A stretch of DNA of 64,000 nucleotides from Neiella litorisoli (lineage in GTDB: Bacteria > Pseudomonadota > Gammaproteobacteria > Enterobacterales > Neiellaceae): assembly GCF_014773395.1 (NCBI RefSeq), contig NZ_JACXAF010000001.1, positions 409,418 to 473,417 of the forward strand. Reading direction: 5' to 3'. The position numbers were made by a program, and so were the translations under genes. Each line of letters starts with the position of its first letter. The stretch's first letter is position 1. Of this stretch, positions 37,242 through 50,518 are shown piece by piece. The notes below the pieces were generated by a model, which saw only the letters and a program-made list of their open reading frames with translations, was not told the origin of the DNA and ran no database searches.

Positions 37242-39314
37242 TCACTGAAGGAGTGAGATATCGGCCGTGTGACCAAATACCTGATGCAAATTTTGCAGCA
37301 ATGCCTGACGGTTGGCTCGCACTGCGGCATCATCAACATTGACCATAACATCGTCAAAGAATGCGTTGATCGAGCCATTGAGGCTGGCCAATTCGACTAA
37401 TGCCTGCTGGTAATCTCCAGCACCGAAAAGCGGCTGAACCTTGTCTTGCGCTGATTTCAGTTGCTCAGCTAAAGCAATTTCCGCAGCTTCGGACAGCAGA
37501 GCGCCATCAATGGTATGCGCAATTTCGCCTTCCACTTTCGCCAAAATGTTACCAACGCGCTTATTGGCAGCAGCTAGTTCTGCTGATTCTGGCAGTGATT
37601 TAAAGTGGCTAACCGCTTTAATACGCGCATCAAAATCAGCTGGGCGGGTTGGGCGCTTGGCCAAAACCGCTTGAATGACATCCGCTGTGATGCCTTGCTC
37701 TTGATACCAAGTGCGGAACCGGCCAAGAGCAAAATCAACGACGTCGTCAACGACTTTGTCGTTTGCGAGTTGGTCAGCTTGGAAATTACCTTTGGCAAAT
37801 GTAGCTAGCTCAGCTAAATCCAAAGGCAATGATTTTTCGACCATAATGCGAAGGGCACCAATGGCAGCACGACGCAATGCAAACGGGTCTTTGTCACCTT
37901 TAGGCGCTTGGCCAATGCCAAAAATACCGACTAGGGTGTCGACTTTCTCTGCGATAGCCAGTGCACAACCAATGTCTGTTGCTGGTAATTGGTCGCCGGA
38001 GAAGCGTGGCATGTACTGTTCATTTAAAGCAATGGCGACGGCTTCTGGCTCGTTGTCATTGCGCGCATAGTGCATGCCCATGATGCCTTGGACATCAGGG
38101 AACTCCATGACCATTTCCGTCATCAGATCGGTTTTTGCCAGTAAGGCTGCACGCTCTGCTTCGAGTTTGTTGGCGTCTAAAGCTTCGGCGATATGGCCTG
38201 CTAGCAAAGCAACGCGTTCTGACTTGTCTTTCAATGTGCCCAACTTCTGTTGGAACACCACTGTTCCCAAGCTGGCAATGCGTGATTCGAGCGACTTTTT
38301 CTTATCGGTTTCGAGGAAGAAGCGCGCATCGGCGAGGCGAGGGCGAACAACTTTTTCGTTACCGGAAACGACTTGCGCTGGGTCTTGACTCTCGATGTTC
38401 GAGACAAAGATAAAACGAGGCATGAGCGCGCCGTCTTTGCTAAGCATTGGGAAGTATTTTTGGTTGTCCTTCATGGTGTAAATCAGTGCTTCTTTTGGCA
38501 CTTCCAAGAAGTCTTCTTCAAAACTACCAACCAAAGTGACCGGCCATTCAACCAATGCGGCGACTTCATCAAGTAATTCGTCATCAATATCGGCTACGCC
38601 ATTTTCTGCGGCCGCTGCAGCTTCTACCTGCTGCTTAATGGCGGCTTTACGTGCTGCAAAATCTGCAATGACCTTACCTTCAGATTCTAGCTTAGTCAGA
38701 TACTCGTCAGCGTGTGCGATGCTGATCAGCCCTTCGCTATGAAAACGGTGACCCTGAACCAGACGATCCGACTGAATGCCGAGTACGGTGGCATCGACCA
38801 CTTCCGCACCGTAAAGGATAGTGAGGGTATGTACTGGGCGAATGAATTCAGTGTCATACGCACCCCACCGCATCGGCTTCGGAATCGGGATTTGTTTGAC
38901 TGCTTGAGCAACCAGCTCAGGCAGTAGTTGCTCAACACTGGCGCCTTTGATTTCGGCTCGATGTAGTAGCCATTCGCCTTTGTCAGTCTTTAGGCGCTCG
39001 GCTTGGTCAATGGTAATGCCGTTGCCGCGCGCCCAGCCCAATGCGGCCTTGGTTGCTTCACCGCTGTCGTCAAATGCGACTGATACCGAAGGGCCGCGTT
39101 TTTCTTCAACTCGGTCCGGTTGCGATGCTTCGAGCGCTTCGACAATGAAACCGATTCGGCGTGGGCTGGCAAACCAGTTAATTTTAGCGAAGCCAAGACC
39201 TGCCTTTTTTAAACCGGCTTCAAAACCACTACAAAATGAAGCTGCCAGTTTCGGCAATGCTTTTGGTGGTAACTCTTCTGTACCTAATTCAACGAGGAGA
39301 TTTTCGGTGTTCAT
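37242..39314 (-). CDS. glyS: Glycyl-tRNA synthetase beta subunit
   Basis: This is the beta chain of the alpha2beta2 bacterial glycyl-tRNA synthetase, involved in tRNA(Gly) recognition. It has 690 residues (E. coli 689). It opens [20 protein letters not shown] and contains [33 protein letters not shown] and the C-terminal anticodon-binding-like region ending [11 protein letters not shown]. It lies 2 bp after glyQ, and a terminator follows. Confidence 0.97.
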   Translation of the reverse strand: MNTENLLVELGTEELPPKALPKLAASFCSGFEAGLKKAGLGFAKINWFASPRRIGFIVEALEASQPDRVEEKRGPSVSVAFDDSGEATKAALGWARGNGITIDQAERLKTDKGEWLLHRAEIKGASVEQLLPELVAQAVKQIPIPKPMRWGAYDTEFIRPVHTLTILYGAEVVDATVLGIQSDRLVQGHRFHSEGLISIAHADEYLTKLESEGKVIADFAARKAAIKQQVEAAAAAENGVADIDDELLDEVAALVEWPVTLVGSFEEDFLEVPKEALIYTMKDNQKYFPMLSKDGALMPRFIFVSNIESQDPAQVVSGNEKVVRPRLADARFFLETDKKKSLESRIASLGTVVFQQKLGTLKDKSERVALLAGHIAEALDANKLEAERAALLAKTDLMTEMVMEFPDVQGIMGMHYARNDNEPEAVAIALNEQYMPRFSGDQLPATDIGCALAIAEKVDTLVGIFGIGQAPKGDKDPFALRRAAIGALRIMVEKSLPLDLAELATFAKGNFQADQLANDKVVDDVVDFALGRFRTWYQEQGITADVIQAVLAKRPTRPADFDARIKAVSHFKSLPESAELAAANKRVGNILAKVEGEIAHTIDGALLSEAAEIALAEQLKSAQDKVQPLFGAGDYQQALVELASLNGSINAFFDDVMVNVDDAAVRANRQALLQNLHQVFGHTADISLLQ

Positions 39315-39316
39315 AA

Positions 39317-40237
39317 TTAAGCTCCTTGTTGGCTTTGGTTGTTACACATTGGGAAACCGAGCTCTTCGCGTGCCGCGTAATAGGCTTCGGCAACAGCCTT
39401 GGCTAGTGCCCGTACACGGAGGATATAGCGTTGGCGTTCGGTGACTGAAATGGCATGGCGCGCATCAAGCATGTTAAATGCGTGGCTAGCTTTCATCACT
39501 TGCTCATAGGCCGGCAGTGGCAGGCCGGCTTCGATTAGCTTGTTGCTCTCAGCTTCACATTGGTCGAACTGCTTGAATAGGACGTCGGTATTGGCGTGCT
39601 CAAAGTTGTATGCGGACTGCTCGACTTCGTTTTGATGAAAAACATCACCATAAGTCACTTTGCCCAGCGGGCCGTCAGTCCAGACTAAGTCGTAAATGGA
39701 ATCGACGCCTTGCAAATACATGGCGATGCGCTCAAGACCGTAGGTAATTTCACCGGTGACAGGTTTGCACTCAAGGCCACCGACTTGTTGGAAGTAGGTG
39801 AATTGGGTGACTTCCATACCATTCAACCAAACTTCCCAGCCTAAGCCCCAAGCGCCAAGCGTTGGTGATTCCCAGTTGTCTTCAACGAAGCGGATATCGT
39901 GAACGTTGGTATCAATACCCAGTGCCCGTAATGAATTCAGATAGAGTTCCTGAATATTATCTGGCGAAGGTTTGAGGACTACTTGAAATTGGTAGTAGTG
40001 CTGGAGCCGGTTAGGGTTTTCACCATAACGACCATCGGCAGGACGGCGGCAAGGTTGCACATAGGCGCTGCTCATTGGCTCTGGGCCAATGGAACGCAAA
40101 AATGTTTGTGGGTGGAATGTGCCTGCGCCCACTTCCATGTCCAACGGTTGAACAATGGTGCAGCCTTGTTTGGCCCAATAATCCTGCAGTGCGAGGATCA
40201 GACCTTGAAAGGTCGAAACGTCGTATACCTGAGTCAT
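39317..40237 (-). CDS. glyQ: Glycyl-tRNA synthetase alpha subunit
   Basis: This is the catalytic class II subunit that forms glycyl-adenylate. It has 306 residues (E. coli 303). Signatures: [76 protein letters not shown], ending [11 protein letters not shown]. It is divergent from tag. Confidence 0.98.
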   Translation of the reverse strand: MTQVYDVSTFQGLILALQDYWAKQGCTIVQPLDMEVGAGTFHPQTFLRSIGPEPMSSAYVQPCRRPADGRYGENPNRLQHYYQFQVVLKPSPDNIQELYLNSLRALGIDTNVHDIRFVEDNWESPTLGAWGLGWEVWLNGMEVTQFTYFQQVGGLECKPVTGEITYGLERIAMYLQGVDSIYDLVWTDGPLGKVTYGDVFHQNEVEQSAYNFEHANTDVLFKQFDQCEAESNKLIEAGLPLPAYEQVMKASHAFNMLDARHAISVTERQRYILRVRALAKAVAEAYYAAREELGFPMCNNQSQQGA

Positions 40238-40362
40238 GCCTGGATGTTTCCCAGAGATTTGTTGAGAGATTAAAAAAAGACCGTAAGTATACCGTTTGCG
40301 CGACTGTGAATGTAGGTTAAGTTAACGGTGATTGAAGCTTTTATGCACAAATAGGCTGAAAA

Positions 40363-40950
40363 ATGCAGAAACAAAACGATTGTTCATGGCCTGGAGAGGA
40401 CCAACAGTATCGTCAGTATCATGATGAGGTTTGGGGGCGTCCGGAGTTTGATAGCCAGCAACTATTCGAAAAGCTCTGTTTAGATGGTCAGCAAGCAGGC
40501 TTGTCATGGCTGACTATTTTACGAAAGCAGGGTAACTACCAGAGAGCGTTTGCTGGTTTTGACCCGAATGTCATCGCCAAATGGGGCGATAACGAAATCG
40601 AACAGCTGGTCACCGATGCCGGAATTATTCGCTCGCGTGCCAAAATCTCAGCCATTATTAGCAACGCTCAAGCTTACTTGTCGATAGAAAAGGGTAATGG
40701 TGAGTTTGCGCATTGGTTGTGGTCGTTCGTCAACCATTGCCAAATCGACATGACGTTGGACGCCGAATCATCAATGCAAACCGAATCCGAAGAATCCCGC
40801 GCCATGGCCAAAGCGCTCAAGAAGGCCGGCTTCAAATTCGTCGGCCCGACGATCTGTTATGCGTTCATGCAGGCGGTTGGAATGATCAATGACCACTTGC
40901 TTTCGTGCAGTTGTTACCAAGCCTGCAAGCCCAGTAAATATCCTTGGTGA
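40363..40950 (+). CDS. tag: DNA-3-methyladenine glycosylase I
   Basis: Tag excises 3-methyladenine from alkylated DNA. It has 195 residues (E. coli 187). CSW near the N-terminus and the YHDEVWG, C-terminal NDH and SCSCYQ residues correspond to the zinc-binding positions of Tag. The core LCLDGQQAGLSWLTILRKQGNYQRAF and GFKFVGPTICYAFMQAVGMINDH is diagnostic. It is divergent from glyQ (125 bp between starts) and followed by a parS-like site. Confidence 0.96.
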   Translation: MQKQNDCSWPGEDQQYRQYHDEVWGRPEFDSQQLFEKLCLDGQQAGLSWLTILRKQGNYQRAFAGFDPNVIAKWGDNEIEQLVTDAGIIRSRAKISAIISNAQAYLSIEKGNGEFAHWLWSFVNHCQIDMTLDAESSMQTESEESRAMAKALKKAGFKFVGPTICYAFMQAVGMINDHLLSCSCYQACKPSKYPW

Positions 40951-40965
40951 AGCAATTTTGAGCAG

Positions 40966-40981
40966 AGTTTCACGTGAAACA
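40966..40981. other. Candidate parS site between tag and tusA
   Basis: AGTTTCACGTGAAACA matches the universal parS at 15 of 16 positions (first base A instead of T), in the non-coding gap between convergent tag and tusA. Confidence 0.82.
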
Positions 40982-41004
40982 ATTGCTGGCTTGGACAGGC
41001 CTTT

Positions 41005-41259
41005 TTAGCCAAGGCCTTTTTGGATCCAATAACGGTAAGGGGCTTGTTCGACTTCGCGATAAAGCAACTGGTGCTCCATGAACTCACAAAAGCTAGGAAT
41101 ATCGCGCGTGGTTGAGGGATCATCCGCTGTCACCAGTAGGACTTCGCCCGCTGTCATTTCTCGTACAGTTTTGCGCACCATCATCACAGGCTCAGGGCAA
41201 CGTAGCCCAATGGCGTCTAGTTGGCGATTTATTTCCGGTAGCTCTAAAGCGGATGACAT
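41005..41259 (-). CDS. tusA: Sulfur carrier protein TusA
   Basis: TusA relays sulfur from IscS to TusBCD for 2-thiouridine synthesis at tRNA wobble position 34. It has 84 residues (E. coli 81). The active cysteine is in the invariant motif [17 protein letters not shown], followed by [23 protein letters not shown]. It is a single gene between tag (convergent) and fadA (same strand, 145 bp upstream). Confidence 0.95.
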   Translation of the reverse strand: MSSALELPEINRQLDAIGLRCPEPVMMVRKTVREMTAGEVLLVTADDPSTTRDIPSFCEFMEHQLLYREVEQAPYRYWIQKGLG

Positions 41260-41404
41260 AGGTTGGATATGGCTCAGTCGGTTTTGAAAACCCGATCATA
41301 GCAACTTCATCGCAGAATAAAACCAACAGGTGAATGTAAGCAGAGAGGGAAGGTTGCTGCGCCATTAGCAAAGCAGTGCGAGATGGCGCAGCAATAAAAG
41401 GAAC

Positions 41405-42583
<1,179 letters not shown>

Positions 42584-42586
42584 CTA

Positions 42587-44752
42587 TTAATGTTTGCCGT
42601 TTGCGTGTTGCTGGGCGAGGTAGCTGCTACCGGATTCGGCAAGCTGGCGCATTTGCTCGGTCACTTGATACAGCGGCCCAAGTTCTGCGAGCTGATCGGC
42701 CATGGCGACAAAATTCTGCAAGCCCATCGTTTCTAGGTAGCGGAATACACCACCACGGAATGGAGGGAAGCCAAGGCCGTAGACTAATGCCATATCCGCT
42801 TCAGCAGGGCTAGCGACAATGCCTTCTTCCAAACAGCGCACGGTTTCAAGCACCATAGGTACCATCATCCGAGCAATAATCTCTTCATCACTGAACGCTT
42901 TGGTGGTGGCTCGTTGGACCAAGGTGATTGCATTTTCGCAAGTTTGTTTGCTGGGTTTGCCTTTCTTATCTGTGGTGTACTGATAGAAGCCAAGACCGTT
43001 TTTCTGACCGAAGCGTTTGTGTTGATACATCAAGTCGATTGCCGTTTCGGTATCGTTGCTCATGCGCTCGGGGAAGCCTTCGGCCATTACGGCTTGGGCG
43101 TGGTGAGCGGTGTCGATGCCAACCACATCGAGCAAGTAGGCTGGGCCCATTGGCCAGCCGAATTGTTTTTCCATGACGCGGTCGACCTGTTGGAAATCAG
43201 CGCCGTCGGCGAGCAACTGGGTGAAACCGCCGAAGTAGGGGAACAGCACGCGGTTGACAAAGAAACCAGGACAATCATTGACGACAATGGGCGACTTGCC
43301 CATTTTAGCTGCCCAAGCAACCACGGTGGCGACCGTCTCGTCCGAGGTGTCTTTACCGCGGATCACTTCCACCAATGGCATACGGTGAACAGGGTTGAAA
43401 AAGTGCATGCCGCAGAATCGACTCGGATCGCGGAGGCTTTGTGCCAGCGTGTTAATCGAAATGGTTGAGGTGTTCGAGGTGATGACACAATTGTCAGCCA
43501 CTTGCTGCTCAACTTCGGCTAACACCGCGGCTTTGACCTTGGGGTTCTCAACCACAGCTTCAACCACAGCATCGACATTTTTGAGGGCGGAATAGTCGAG
43601 GCTCGGCACGATGTTATTGAGGACTTGGGCCATATCAGTGCCGTTAATTCGACCGCGCTCTAATTGTTTGTTGAGCAGCTTAGTTGCTTCGCGAAGGCCG
43701 AGGTTTAAGGCATCTTGTTGAATATCCTTCATCACCATAGCGGTGCCTTTACTGGCGCCTTGATAGGCAATACCGCCACCCATGATGCCAGCACCCAGCA
43801 CGGCCGCTGACTGAACAGGTTGGGCTTGCTTGGTGGCCTTCTTGGCGAGGCCTTTGATGTATTGGTCGCTAAGGAAAATACCAACCAGTGCTTGGGTCAC
43901 GTCGGTCTTAGCCAGCTTGATAAAGCCATTTTGTTCATTGATGAGGGCGCCACTGCGACCGCATGTCGCAGACTGCTCGATGGTTTTAACCGCCATCATA
44001 GGTGCAGGGTAGTGCTTGCCGGCTTGCATCGCGACCATGCCTTTGGCCGTCGTGAAGCTCATTGCTGCTTCTGTACGATCTAAAAGTAGAGGGCTGGTTT
44101 TTGCTTGGCGACGCGATTGCCAATCGAGCTTGCCGCTAATGGCATCGGCCAACATGGCAAATGCGACATCACGTAATTGTGCTGGGGTTGTTACAGCATC
44201 GACAGCGCCAACTTTGAGGGCGTCCGTTGCACGATAGTTTTTACCCGTAGTGATCCACTCCATAGCGTTATCGGCGCCGATCACGCGAGGTAATCTCACT
44301 GTGCCGCCAAAACCCGGCATGATGCCTAGTTTGGTCTCGGGCAAGCCGATCTTGGCGGTGTCGTCAGCCACACGAAAGTCGGTCGAGAGAATGGTTTCCA
44401 TGCCACCACCGAGGGCAAAGCCGCTGACGGCACTGAGGCTGGGAACGGGTAAGTCTTCGAGCTTATTGAAAATATCATTGGCCATGGTGAGCCAGCCAGC
44501 CAACTGCTCGTCGGGCAGAGCAAACAAGCCGAGGAACTCAGTAATATCTGCACCCACAATAAAGCTATCTTTACTGCTGCTGAGCAAAACTGCTTTGACG
44601 TCGGCAGCTGCAGCAATGGCATCTACTGCTTCACTAAGGGCTTTAAGGGTGTCTTTGTCGAGTTTGTTAACCGAGCCGGGGGTATCAAAGCACAGTTCGG
44701 CAATACCGTGCTGTTCTAGGGTTACCCGGATAGCGTCCGATTGAAAAATCAT
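42587..44752 (-). CDS. fadB: Fatty acid oxidation complex alpha subunit (multifunctional FadB)
   Basis: FadB carries enoyl-CoA hydratase/isomerase and 3-hydroxyacyl-CoA dehydrogenase activities. It has 721 residues (E. coli 729). The hydratase half shows [22 protein letters not shown] and [19 protein letters not shown]; the dehydrogenase half shows the NAD-binding motif [16 protein letters not shown] and [18 protein letters not shown]. It is first in the fadBA operon. A FadR-like operator lies 65 bp upstream. Confidence 0.97.
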   Translation of the reverse strand: MIFQSDAIRVTLEQHGIAELCFDTPGSVNKLDKDTLKALSEAVDAIAAAADVKAVLLSSSKDSFIVGADITEFLGLFALPDEQLAGWLTMANDIFNKLEDLPVPSLSAVSGFALGGGMETILSTDFRVADDTAKIGLPETKLGIMPGFGGTVRLPRVIGADNAMEWITTGKNYRATDALKVGAVDAVTTPAQLRDVAFAMLADAISGKLDWQSRRQAKTSPLLLDRTEAAMSFTTAKGMVAMQAGKHYPAPMMAVKTIEQSATCGRSGALINEQNGFIKLAKTDVTQALVGIFLSDQYIKGLAKKATKQAQPVQSAAVLGAGIMGGGIAYQGASKGTAMVMKDIQQDALNLGLREATKLLNKQLERGRINGTDMAQVLNNIVPSLDYSALKNVDAVVEAVVENPKVKAAVLAEVEQQVADNCVITSNTSTISINTLAQSLRDPSRFCGMHFFNPVHRMPLVEVIRGKDTSDETVATVVAWAAKMGKSPIVVNDCPGFFVNRVLFPYFGGFTQLLADGADFQQVDRVMEKQFGWPMGPAYLLDVVGIDTAHHAQAVMAEGFPERMSNDTETAIDLMYQHKRFGQKNGLGFYQYTTDKKGKPSKQTCENAITLVQRATTKAFSDEEIIARMMVPMVLETVRCLEEGIVASPAEADMALVYGLGFPPFRGGVFRYLETMGLQNFVAMADQLAELGPLYQVTEQMRQLAESGSSYLAQQHANGKH

Positions 44753-44817
44753 GCGTGTCTCCAGCGTCGCAATGTCGCTACTTGATAAGGTTTGAGGCGT
44801 TATAATAGTTTTATACT

Positions 44818-44834
44818 AACTGGTCGAACCAGAT
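44818..44834. promoter_or_regulatory. Candidate FadR operator upstream of fadBA
   Basis: AACTGGTCGAACCAGAT closely matches the FadR consensus (AnCTGGTCnGACCnGnT). It overlaps a possible minus-strand -35 (TTCGAC) with TATAAC about 18 bp downstream. FadR released by long-chain acyl-CoA would derepress fadBA; this is an inference from family knowledge. Confidence 0.7.
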
Positions 44835-44896
44835 GAGTTGGTTTAGTGTTGTTTAGAACGCTTAAAAATTCAACCATTTTTAAAACGCCTGTTTAA

Positions 44897-46306
<1,410 letters not shown>

Positions 46307-46328
46307 TCGTTGAACAATCGCATTCATC

Positions 46329-46946
46329 GTGACTGAGCAAACGTACTGGCGGCCAACGGCGCCAGCCGAAGCCGAAATCGAAATCAAGAACTCGCGCTTT
46401 ATCGCTTATCTAGAGCCGGTGAGCGATCTGCAACAAGCCGATCGAGCAAAGGAGCGCATTCGCCAGCTTCACCCCAATGCCCGCCATCATTGCTGGGCGC
46501 AAATTGTGTCTACTCCCGATGATGTCCATGGCGCTGGCAGCAGTGATGACGGCGAGCCGGGCGGCACGGCAGGGCGACCGATGTTAGCGGTGTTAAGCGG
46601 TAAGCCTGCGGGTTACTTGATGGTGATGGTGGTGCGCTACTTTGGCGGTATCAAGCTCGGCACCGGCGGCTTAGTACGAGCCTACAGTGGCGCGGTGCGA
46701 GCGGTTTTTGACGTTACAGAGTGGCGACAATGCCTGCCAATGCAGCGGCTGCAGTTGACCATGAGCTATTCTCAGCATCAGAGTGTGTTGCATTTGTTAG
46801 GGCAACATATGGGCGAAGTCGTTGACAGCGACTTCTCTCAGCACGTGGTGTTGCAAGTCCAGTTACCACAAGATCACGCCATGGATTTTATCGACCAACT
46901 CGAAGAGTTGGGAGCTGGGTCCATCGAATTGAAAAAACTCGACTAA
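46329..46946 (+). CDS. yigZ: YigZ/IMPACT-family protein
   Basis: This is a 205-residue protein of the UPF0029/IMPACT family with unknown cellular role in bacteria (eukaryotic relatives regulate Gcn2). The N-terminal domain contains IEIKNSRFIAYLEPV, HHCWAQIV, SDDGEPGGTAGRPML and VVRYFGGIKLGTGGLVRAYSGAV; a C-terminal DUF1949-like half follows. The start is GTG at 46329. The order pepQ-yigZ-trkH-hemG is conserved with E. coli. Confidence 0.9.
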   Translation: MTEQTYWRPTAPAEAEIEIKNSRFIAYLEPVSDLQQADRAKERIRQLHPNARHHCWAQIVSTPDDVHGAGSSDDGEPGGTAGRPMLAVLSGKPAGYLMVMVVRYFGGIKLGTGGLVRAYSGAVRAVFDVTEWRQCLPMQRLQLTMSYSQHQSVLHLLGQHMGEVVDSDFSQHVVLQVQLPQDHAMDFIDQLEELGAGSIELKKLD

Positions 46947-47039
46947 TGTGGGCTTGCTTGCAACATTATTTGTCTTCACACTTACCAGCTATAACTCACG
47001 CATTTCGCGACTTGCTCACTGGCTCGGCAAATTAACTAA

Positions 47040-48491
47040 ATGGATTTCCGCTCTCTTGGCCGCATTCTGGGAATACTTGTCACCATCTTCAGTGTGACCA
47101 TGATTCCACCTGCGCTGGTGTCACTCTATTTTAAAGACGGTGACGGCCTCGCGTTTACCCTGGCATTTTTCATCTGCTTGTTGATTGGCTTAGCGTTCTG
47201 GTTGCCAAACCGCAAAGCCAAAGCCGATTTAAAAGCGCGTGAAGGCTTTTTGATTGTGGTGCTGTTCTGGACCGTGCTGGGCGCAGTCGGTGCCATGCCA
47301 TTTTTGATCAGCCAGTCGGTTGATATGTCTGCTGCGGATGCCTTTTTTGAATCCTTCTCGGGGCTGACTACAACCGGCGCGACGGTTCTTTCTGGGCTCG
47401 ATGAGTTACCCAAAGCATTGCTGTTCTATCGTCAGCAACTGCAATGGTTCGGCGGCATGGGGATCATTGTATTGGCCGTGGCCATTTTGCCACTGCTGGG
47501 TGTTGGTGGCATGCAGCTGTATCGGGCGGAAACGCCGGGTCCGGTGAAAGATTCCAAGATGACACCACGTATTGCCGACACCGCACAATATCTTTGGTAT
47601 ATCTACCTGTCGCTGACGGTTGCTTGCGGTTTGGCCTACTATCTGGCTGGAATGACTTGGTTTGATGCCATTTGCCATAGTTTCTCGACCATCGCCATTG
47701 GTGGTTTCTCGACCCATGATGCCAGCATGGGTTATTTCGATAGCCCTGCGATTAATCTGATTTGCGTCGCCTTTCTGCTGATCTCTGGCGTCAACTTTGC
47801 CCTGCACCATGCCTTTGTGGTGACCCGCTCGTTAGGCATGTACTGGCGCGACCCAGAGTTGCGCGGCTTCTTGCTAATTCAAGCGACCTTAGTGATCATC
47901 TGTTTTTTGGTGCTGCTGGGCGATCAAGTGTACAGCGCGGTGGGCGCAACCTTAGATCAGGCATTGTTTCAGGCAGTTTCAATCAGTACTACAGCCGGCT
48001 TTGCCACCACTGACTTTGCTGCATGGCCGCTGTTTTTGCCTATTCTGCTGATGTTTTCTTCGTTTATTGGCGGCTGTGCCGGCTCCACTGGCGGTGGCAT
48101 TAAAGTGATCCGTGTGCTGCTGATGAATTTGCAAGGGATGCGCGAGTTAAAGCGTTTGGTCCACCCGAAAGCGATTTACTCCATTCGCTTGGGCCGTAAG
48201 CCGGTTTCTGAGCGGGTGATGGATGCCGTCTGGGGGTTTTTCGCCGCCTACGCGTTGGTTTTTGTGGTCATCATGTTGGCGTTGATGAGTACCGGAATGG
48301 AAGAAATTACCGCTTTTTCTGCCACGGTGGCGACGCTGAACAACCTTGGTCCGGGGCTTGGCGAAGTGGCTCTGCATTATGGCGAAATCCCTGATGCATC
48401 GAAATGGCTGTTAATTGTGGCGATGTTGTTTGGGCGGTTGGAGATCTTTACCTTGCTGGTGCTGCTCACTCCAACGTTCTGGCGAAACTAA
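47040..48491 (+). CDS. trkH: Trk potassium uptake membrane subunit (copy 1)
   Basis: This is the K+-translocating subunit of the Trk system, 483 residues. Four selectivity-filter loops are visible: SGLTTTGATVL, FSTIAIGGFSTH, ISTTAGFATTD and ATLNNLGPGLGE. The segment FIGGCAGSTGGGIKVIRVLL before the last pair of helices is the family's intramembrane loop. It requires TrkA for regulation. hemG follows after 22 bp. A paralogue lies convergently at 49055-50506. Confidence 0.95.
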   Translation: MDFRSLGRILGILVTIFSVTMIPPALVSLYFKDGDGLAFTLAFFICLLIGLAFWLPNRKAKADLKAREGFLIVVLFWTVLGAVGAMPFLISQSVDMSAADAFFESFSGLTTTGATVLSGLDELPKALLFYRQQLQWFGGMGIIVLAVAILPLLGVGGMQLYRAETPGPVKDSKMTPRIADTAQYLWYIYLSLTVACGLAYYLAGMTWFDAICHSFSTIAIGGFSTHDASMGYFDSPAINLICVAFLLISGVNFALHHAFVVTRSLGMYWRDPELRGFLLIQATLVIICFLVLLGDQVYSAVGATLDQALFQAVSISTTAGFATTDFAAWPLFLPILLMFSSFIGGCAGSTGGGIKVIRVLLMNLQGMRELKRLVHPKAIYSIRLGRKPVSERVMDAVWGFFAAYALVFVVIMLALMSTGMEEITAFSATVATLNNLGPGLGEVALHYGEIPDASKWLLIVAMLFGRLEIFTLLVLLTPTFWRN

Positions 48492-48513
48492 TGGATTGGA
48501 ATAAGGGTTAAAG

Positions 48514-49047
48514 ATGGCGTTAAAGGTTCTATTTGTTTTTACCAGTCGCGAAGGCCAAACCGATAAAATAACTGCGCGCATGGCTGATCAGCTCACTGGC
48601 GCCGGTCATGTTGTTGAACGTCGACAGCTCACTGCAACGACAGTGGCGATGAACGATTTAGCGACATTCGATTGGGTTGTCATCGGTGGTTCCATTCATT
48701 ACGGCAAACACGAAGCCTTTCTCGCTAACTTTATTCAGCGCCACTTGAGTGCGCTGGAGCAAACCCAGAATGCCTTTTTCACCGTCAATCTGACCGCTCG
48801 TAAACCAGAGAAAAATACCCCGGACAATAATCCTTATCTGAAAAAATTTCTCGGTCAGGTGGGGTGGCTTCCAACTCGGACAGCGGTGTTTGCCGGCGCC
48901 TTACTCTATAGCCAATACAACTGGCACGATAAACTTATTATCCGTTTCATCATGTGGCTGACTAAAGGTAACACCGACACCAGTAAAGACATTGATTACA
49001 CGGATTGGCAGCAAGTCGAACGATTTGCCGATAGCTTAGCCGAGTAA
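48514..49047 (+). CDS. hemG: Menaquinone-dependent protoporphyrinogen IX oxidase
   Basis: HemG oxidises protoporphyrinogen IX to protoporphyrin IX in haem synthesis using a flavodoxin-like FMN fold and quinone. It has 177 residues (E. coli 181). It shows VLFVFTSREGQTDKIT (FMN phosphate loop), VVIGGSIHYGKHEAF, VNLTARKPEKNTPDNNPY and the C-terminal FIMWLTKGNTDTSKDIDYTDW. It follows trkH as in E. coli and converges on the second trkH (7 bp apart). Confidence 0.96.
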   Translation: MALKVLFVFTSREGQTDKITARMADQLTGAGHVVERRQLTATTVAMNDLATFDWVVIGGSIHYGKHEAFLANFIQRHLSALEQTQNAFFTVNLTARKPEKNTPDNNPYLKKFLGQVGWLPTRTAVFAGALLYSQYNWHDKLIIRFIMWLTKGNTDTSKDIDYTDWQQVERFADSLAE

Positions 49048-49054
49048 CGACTAG

Positions 49055-50506
49055 TTACTTCCAAAACCTAGGTAGCAGTAAGATCACCATAGTGGTGATC
49101 TCCAATCGACCGGCTAACATGCCCAAGCCAAGTGCCCATTTGGCTAAATCCGGTAGGCTGGCAAAATTACCGGCTGGACCTATGGTCTCGCCCAGCCCTG
49201 GGCCAACATTGCACACCGCGGTAACTGCACCTGTTAATGCAGTTACCGCATCAAGCCCCATCAAAGCCAACGCCAGCGCCAGCACCACAATGGTAAAGAC
49301 AAACAGAAACAGCAGTGTCATTACTGAGGTCACAATGTCATCGCCCAATACTCGCTGATTAAAGCGCGAGACGAAGGTGCCATGGGGATGGATTTGTCGC
49401 TGCAAATGGCGAATCATCACCCGCCAAGCAACCTGTAACCGAAAAATCTTAATGCCGCCCGCGGTCGAGCCAGAGCAGCCGCCGCAGAACGTCAGAATAA
49501 AAAACACCATCATGGCGAAGTGGCCCCAAGCACTGTAATCGGTTAATGCGAAGCCTGTGGTGGTGATCACTGAGATGGTGTTAAACAGCGATAAACGCAA
49601 GGCATCAAGCCAATGCTGTTGCTGCGACAGGACCAAAAACAAGGTCAGCGCGAGGGTGCTTGCGAGCACTAGCTTGGCATAGCCAAACACTTGCTCGTCA
49701 TGCCAAGGGCGCCAGCTTTTCCGGCGCAATGATTGAACGAAAATCAGCAGCGGAATGCCGCCAATAAACATAAACAGGCTGCCAACCCAATGACAGGCAG
49801 ACGGAAAGGCTGCCATGGACTGATCTGAGGTTGAGTAACCGCCCGTGGATAACGTCGTTAGGGCATGATTAACTGCATCAAACCCAGACATGCCGGCAAG
49901 CCAATAACAAACTGCACAGATTAATGTCAGCAACGAATAAGCGCTAAACAGCAGCCGAGTGTAATGCTTCAGGTGCGGCATTTGTTTATCGCTCCAATCC
50001 GACGACTCGGTTTGGTAGAGCTTCATGCCGCCGACATTAAGGTACGGCAAGATGCCAACACCCATGACGATAAAGCCAATGCCGCCCGCCCATTGCAATA
50101 ATGATCGCCACAGCAAAATGGCCGGTGGGTGATTGGGGATATCTGACAACACCGTTGAACCTGTGGTGGTTAGCCCTGAAATGGTCTCAAAAAAGGCATC
50201 GGTGAGGGGAATGTGCTCGACCAACACCAAGGGTAAGGATGCGGCTAGAGCCATCACCAGCCATATGATGGTGGTGAGCAGAAACATATCTCTCGGCCGC
50301 ATTCTGGCGTTCAGCGGCGCTGGACGAAAACGGGCCAAAGCCGCCAGTGCTGCTCCGATAGTGGCGATGGTGGCCGTGGCAATCAGAAAATTAAAGCTTG
50401 AATGGTCATCGTAGTACCAGCCGGCAACGACTGGGAGCAACATCAACAATGCCAGCTTGGACAAAAACAACCCTTGCACCAGAACCAGTAAGCGAAGGTT
50501 GAGCAT
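49055..50506 (-). CDS. trkH: Trk potassium uptake membrane subunit (copy 2)
   Basis: This is a second TrkH/TrkG-type subunit, also 483 residues, but clearly diverged from the copy at 47040. Filter loops: SGLTTTGSTVL, LTTLSTGGYSTSD, ITTTGFALTD and AVCNVGPGLGE; intramembrane loop FCGGCSGSTAGGIKIFRL. It is 12 bp downstream of trkA on the same strand, so this copy is the likely operon partner of TrkA. It may differ in ion affinity or regulation from the hemG-linked copy. Confidence 0.95.
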   Translation of the reverse strand: MLNLRLLVLVQGLFLSKLALLMLLPVVAGWYYDDHSSFNFLIATATIATIGAALAALARFRPAPLNARMRPRDMFLLTTIIWLVMALAASLPLVLVEHIPLTDAFFETISGLTTTGSTVLSDIPNHPPAILLWRSLLQWAGGIGFIVMGVGILPYLNVGGMKLYQTESSDWSDKQMPHLKHYTRLLFSAYSLLTLICAVCYWLAGMSGFDAVNHALTTLSTGGYSTSDQSMAAFPSACHWVGSLFMFIGGIPLLIFVQSLRRKSWRPWHDEQVFGYAKLVLASTLALTLFLVLSQQQHWLDALRLSLFNTISVITTTGFALTDYSAWGHFAMMVFFILTFCGGCSGSTAGGIKIFRLQVAWRVMIRHLQRQIHPHGTFVSRFNQRVLGDDIVTSVMTLLFLFVFTIVVLALALALMGLDAVTALTGAVTAVCNVGPGLGETIGPAGNFASLPDLAKWALGLGMLAGRLEITTMVILLLPRFWK

Positions 50507-50518
50507 ATAGTTTTCCTG

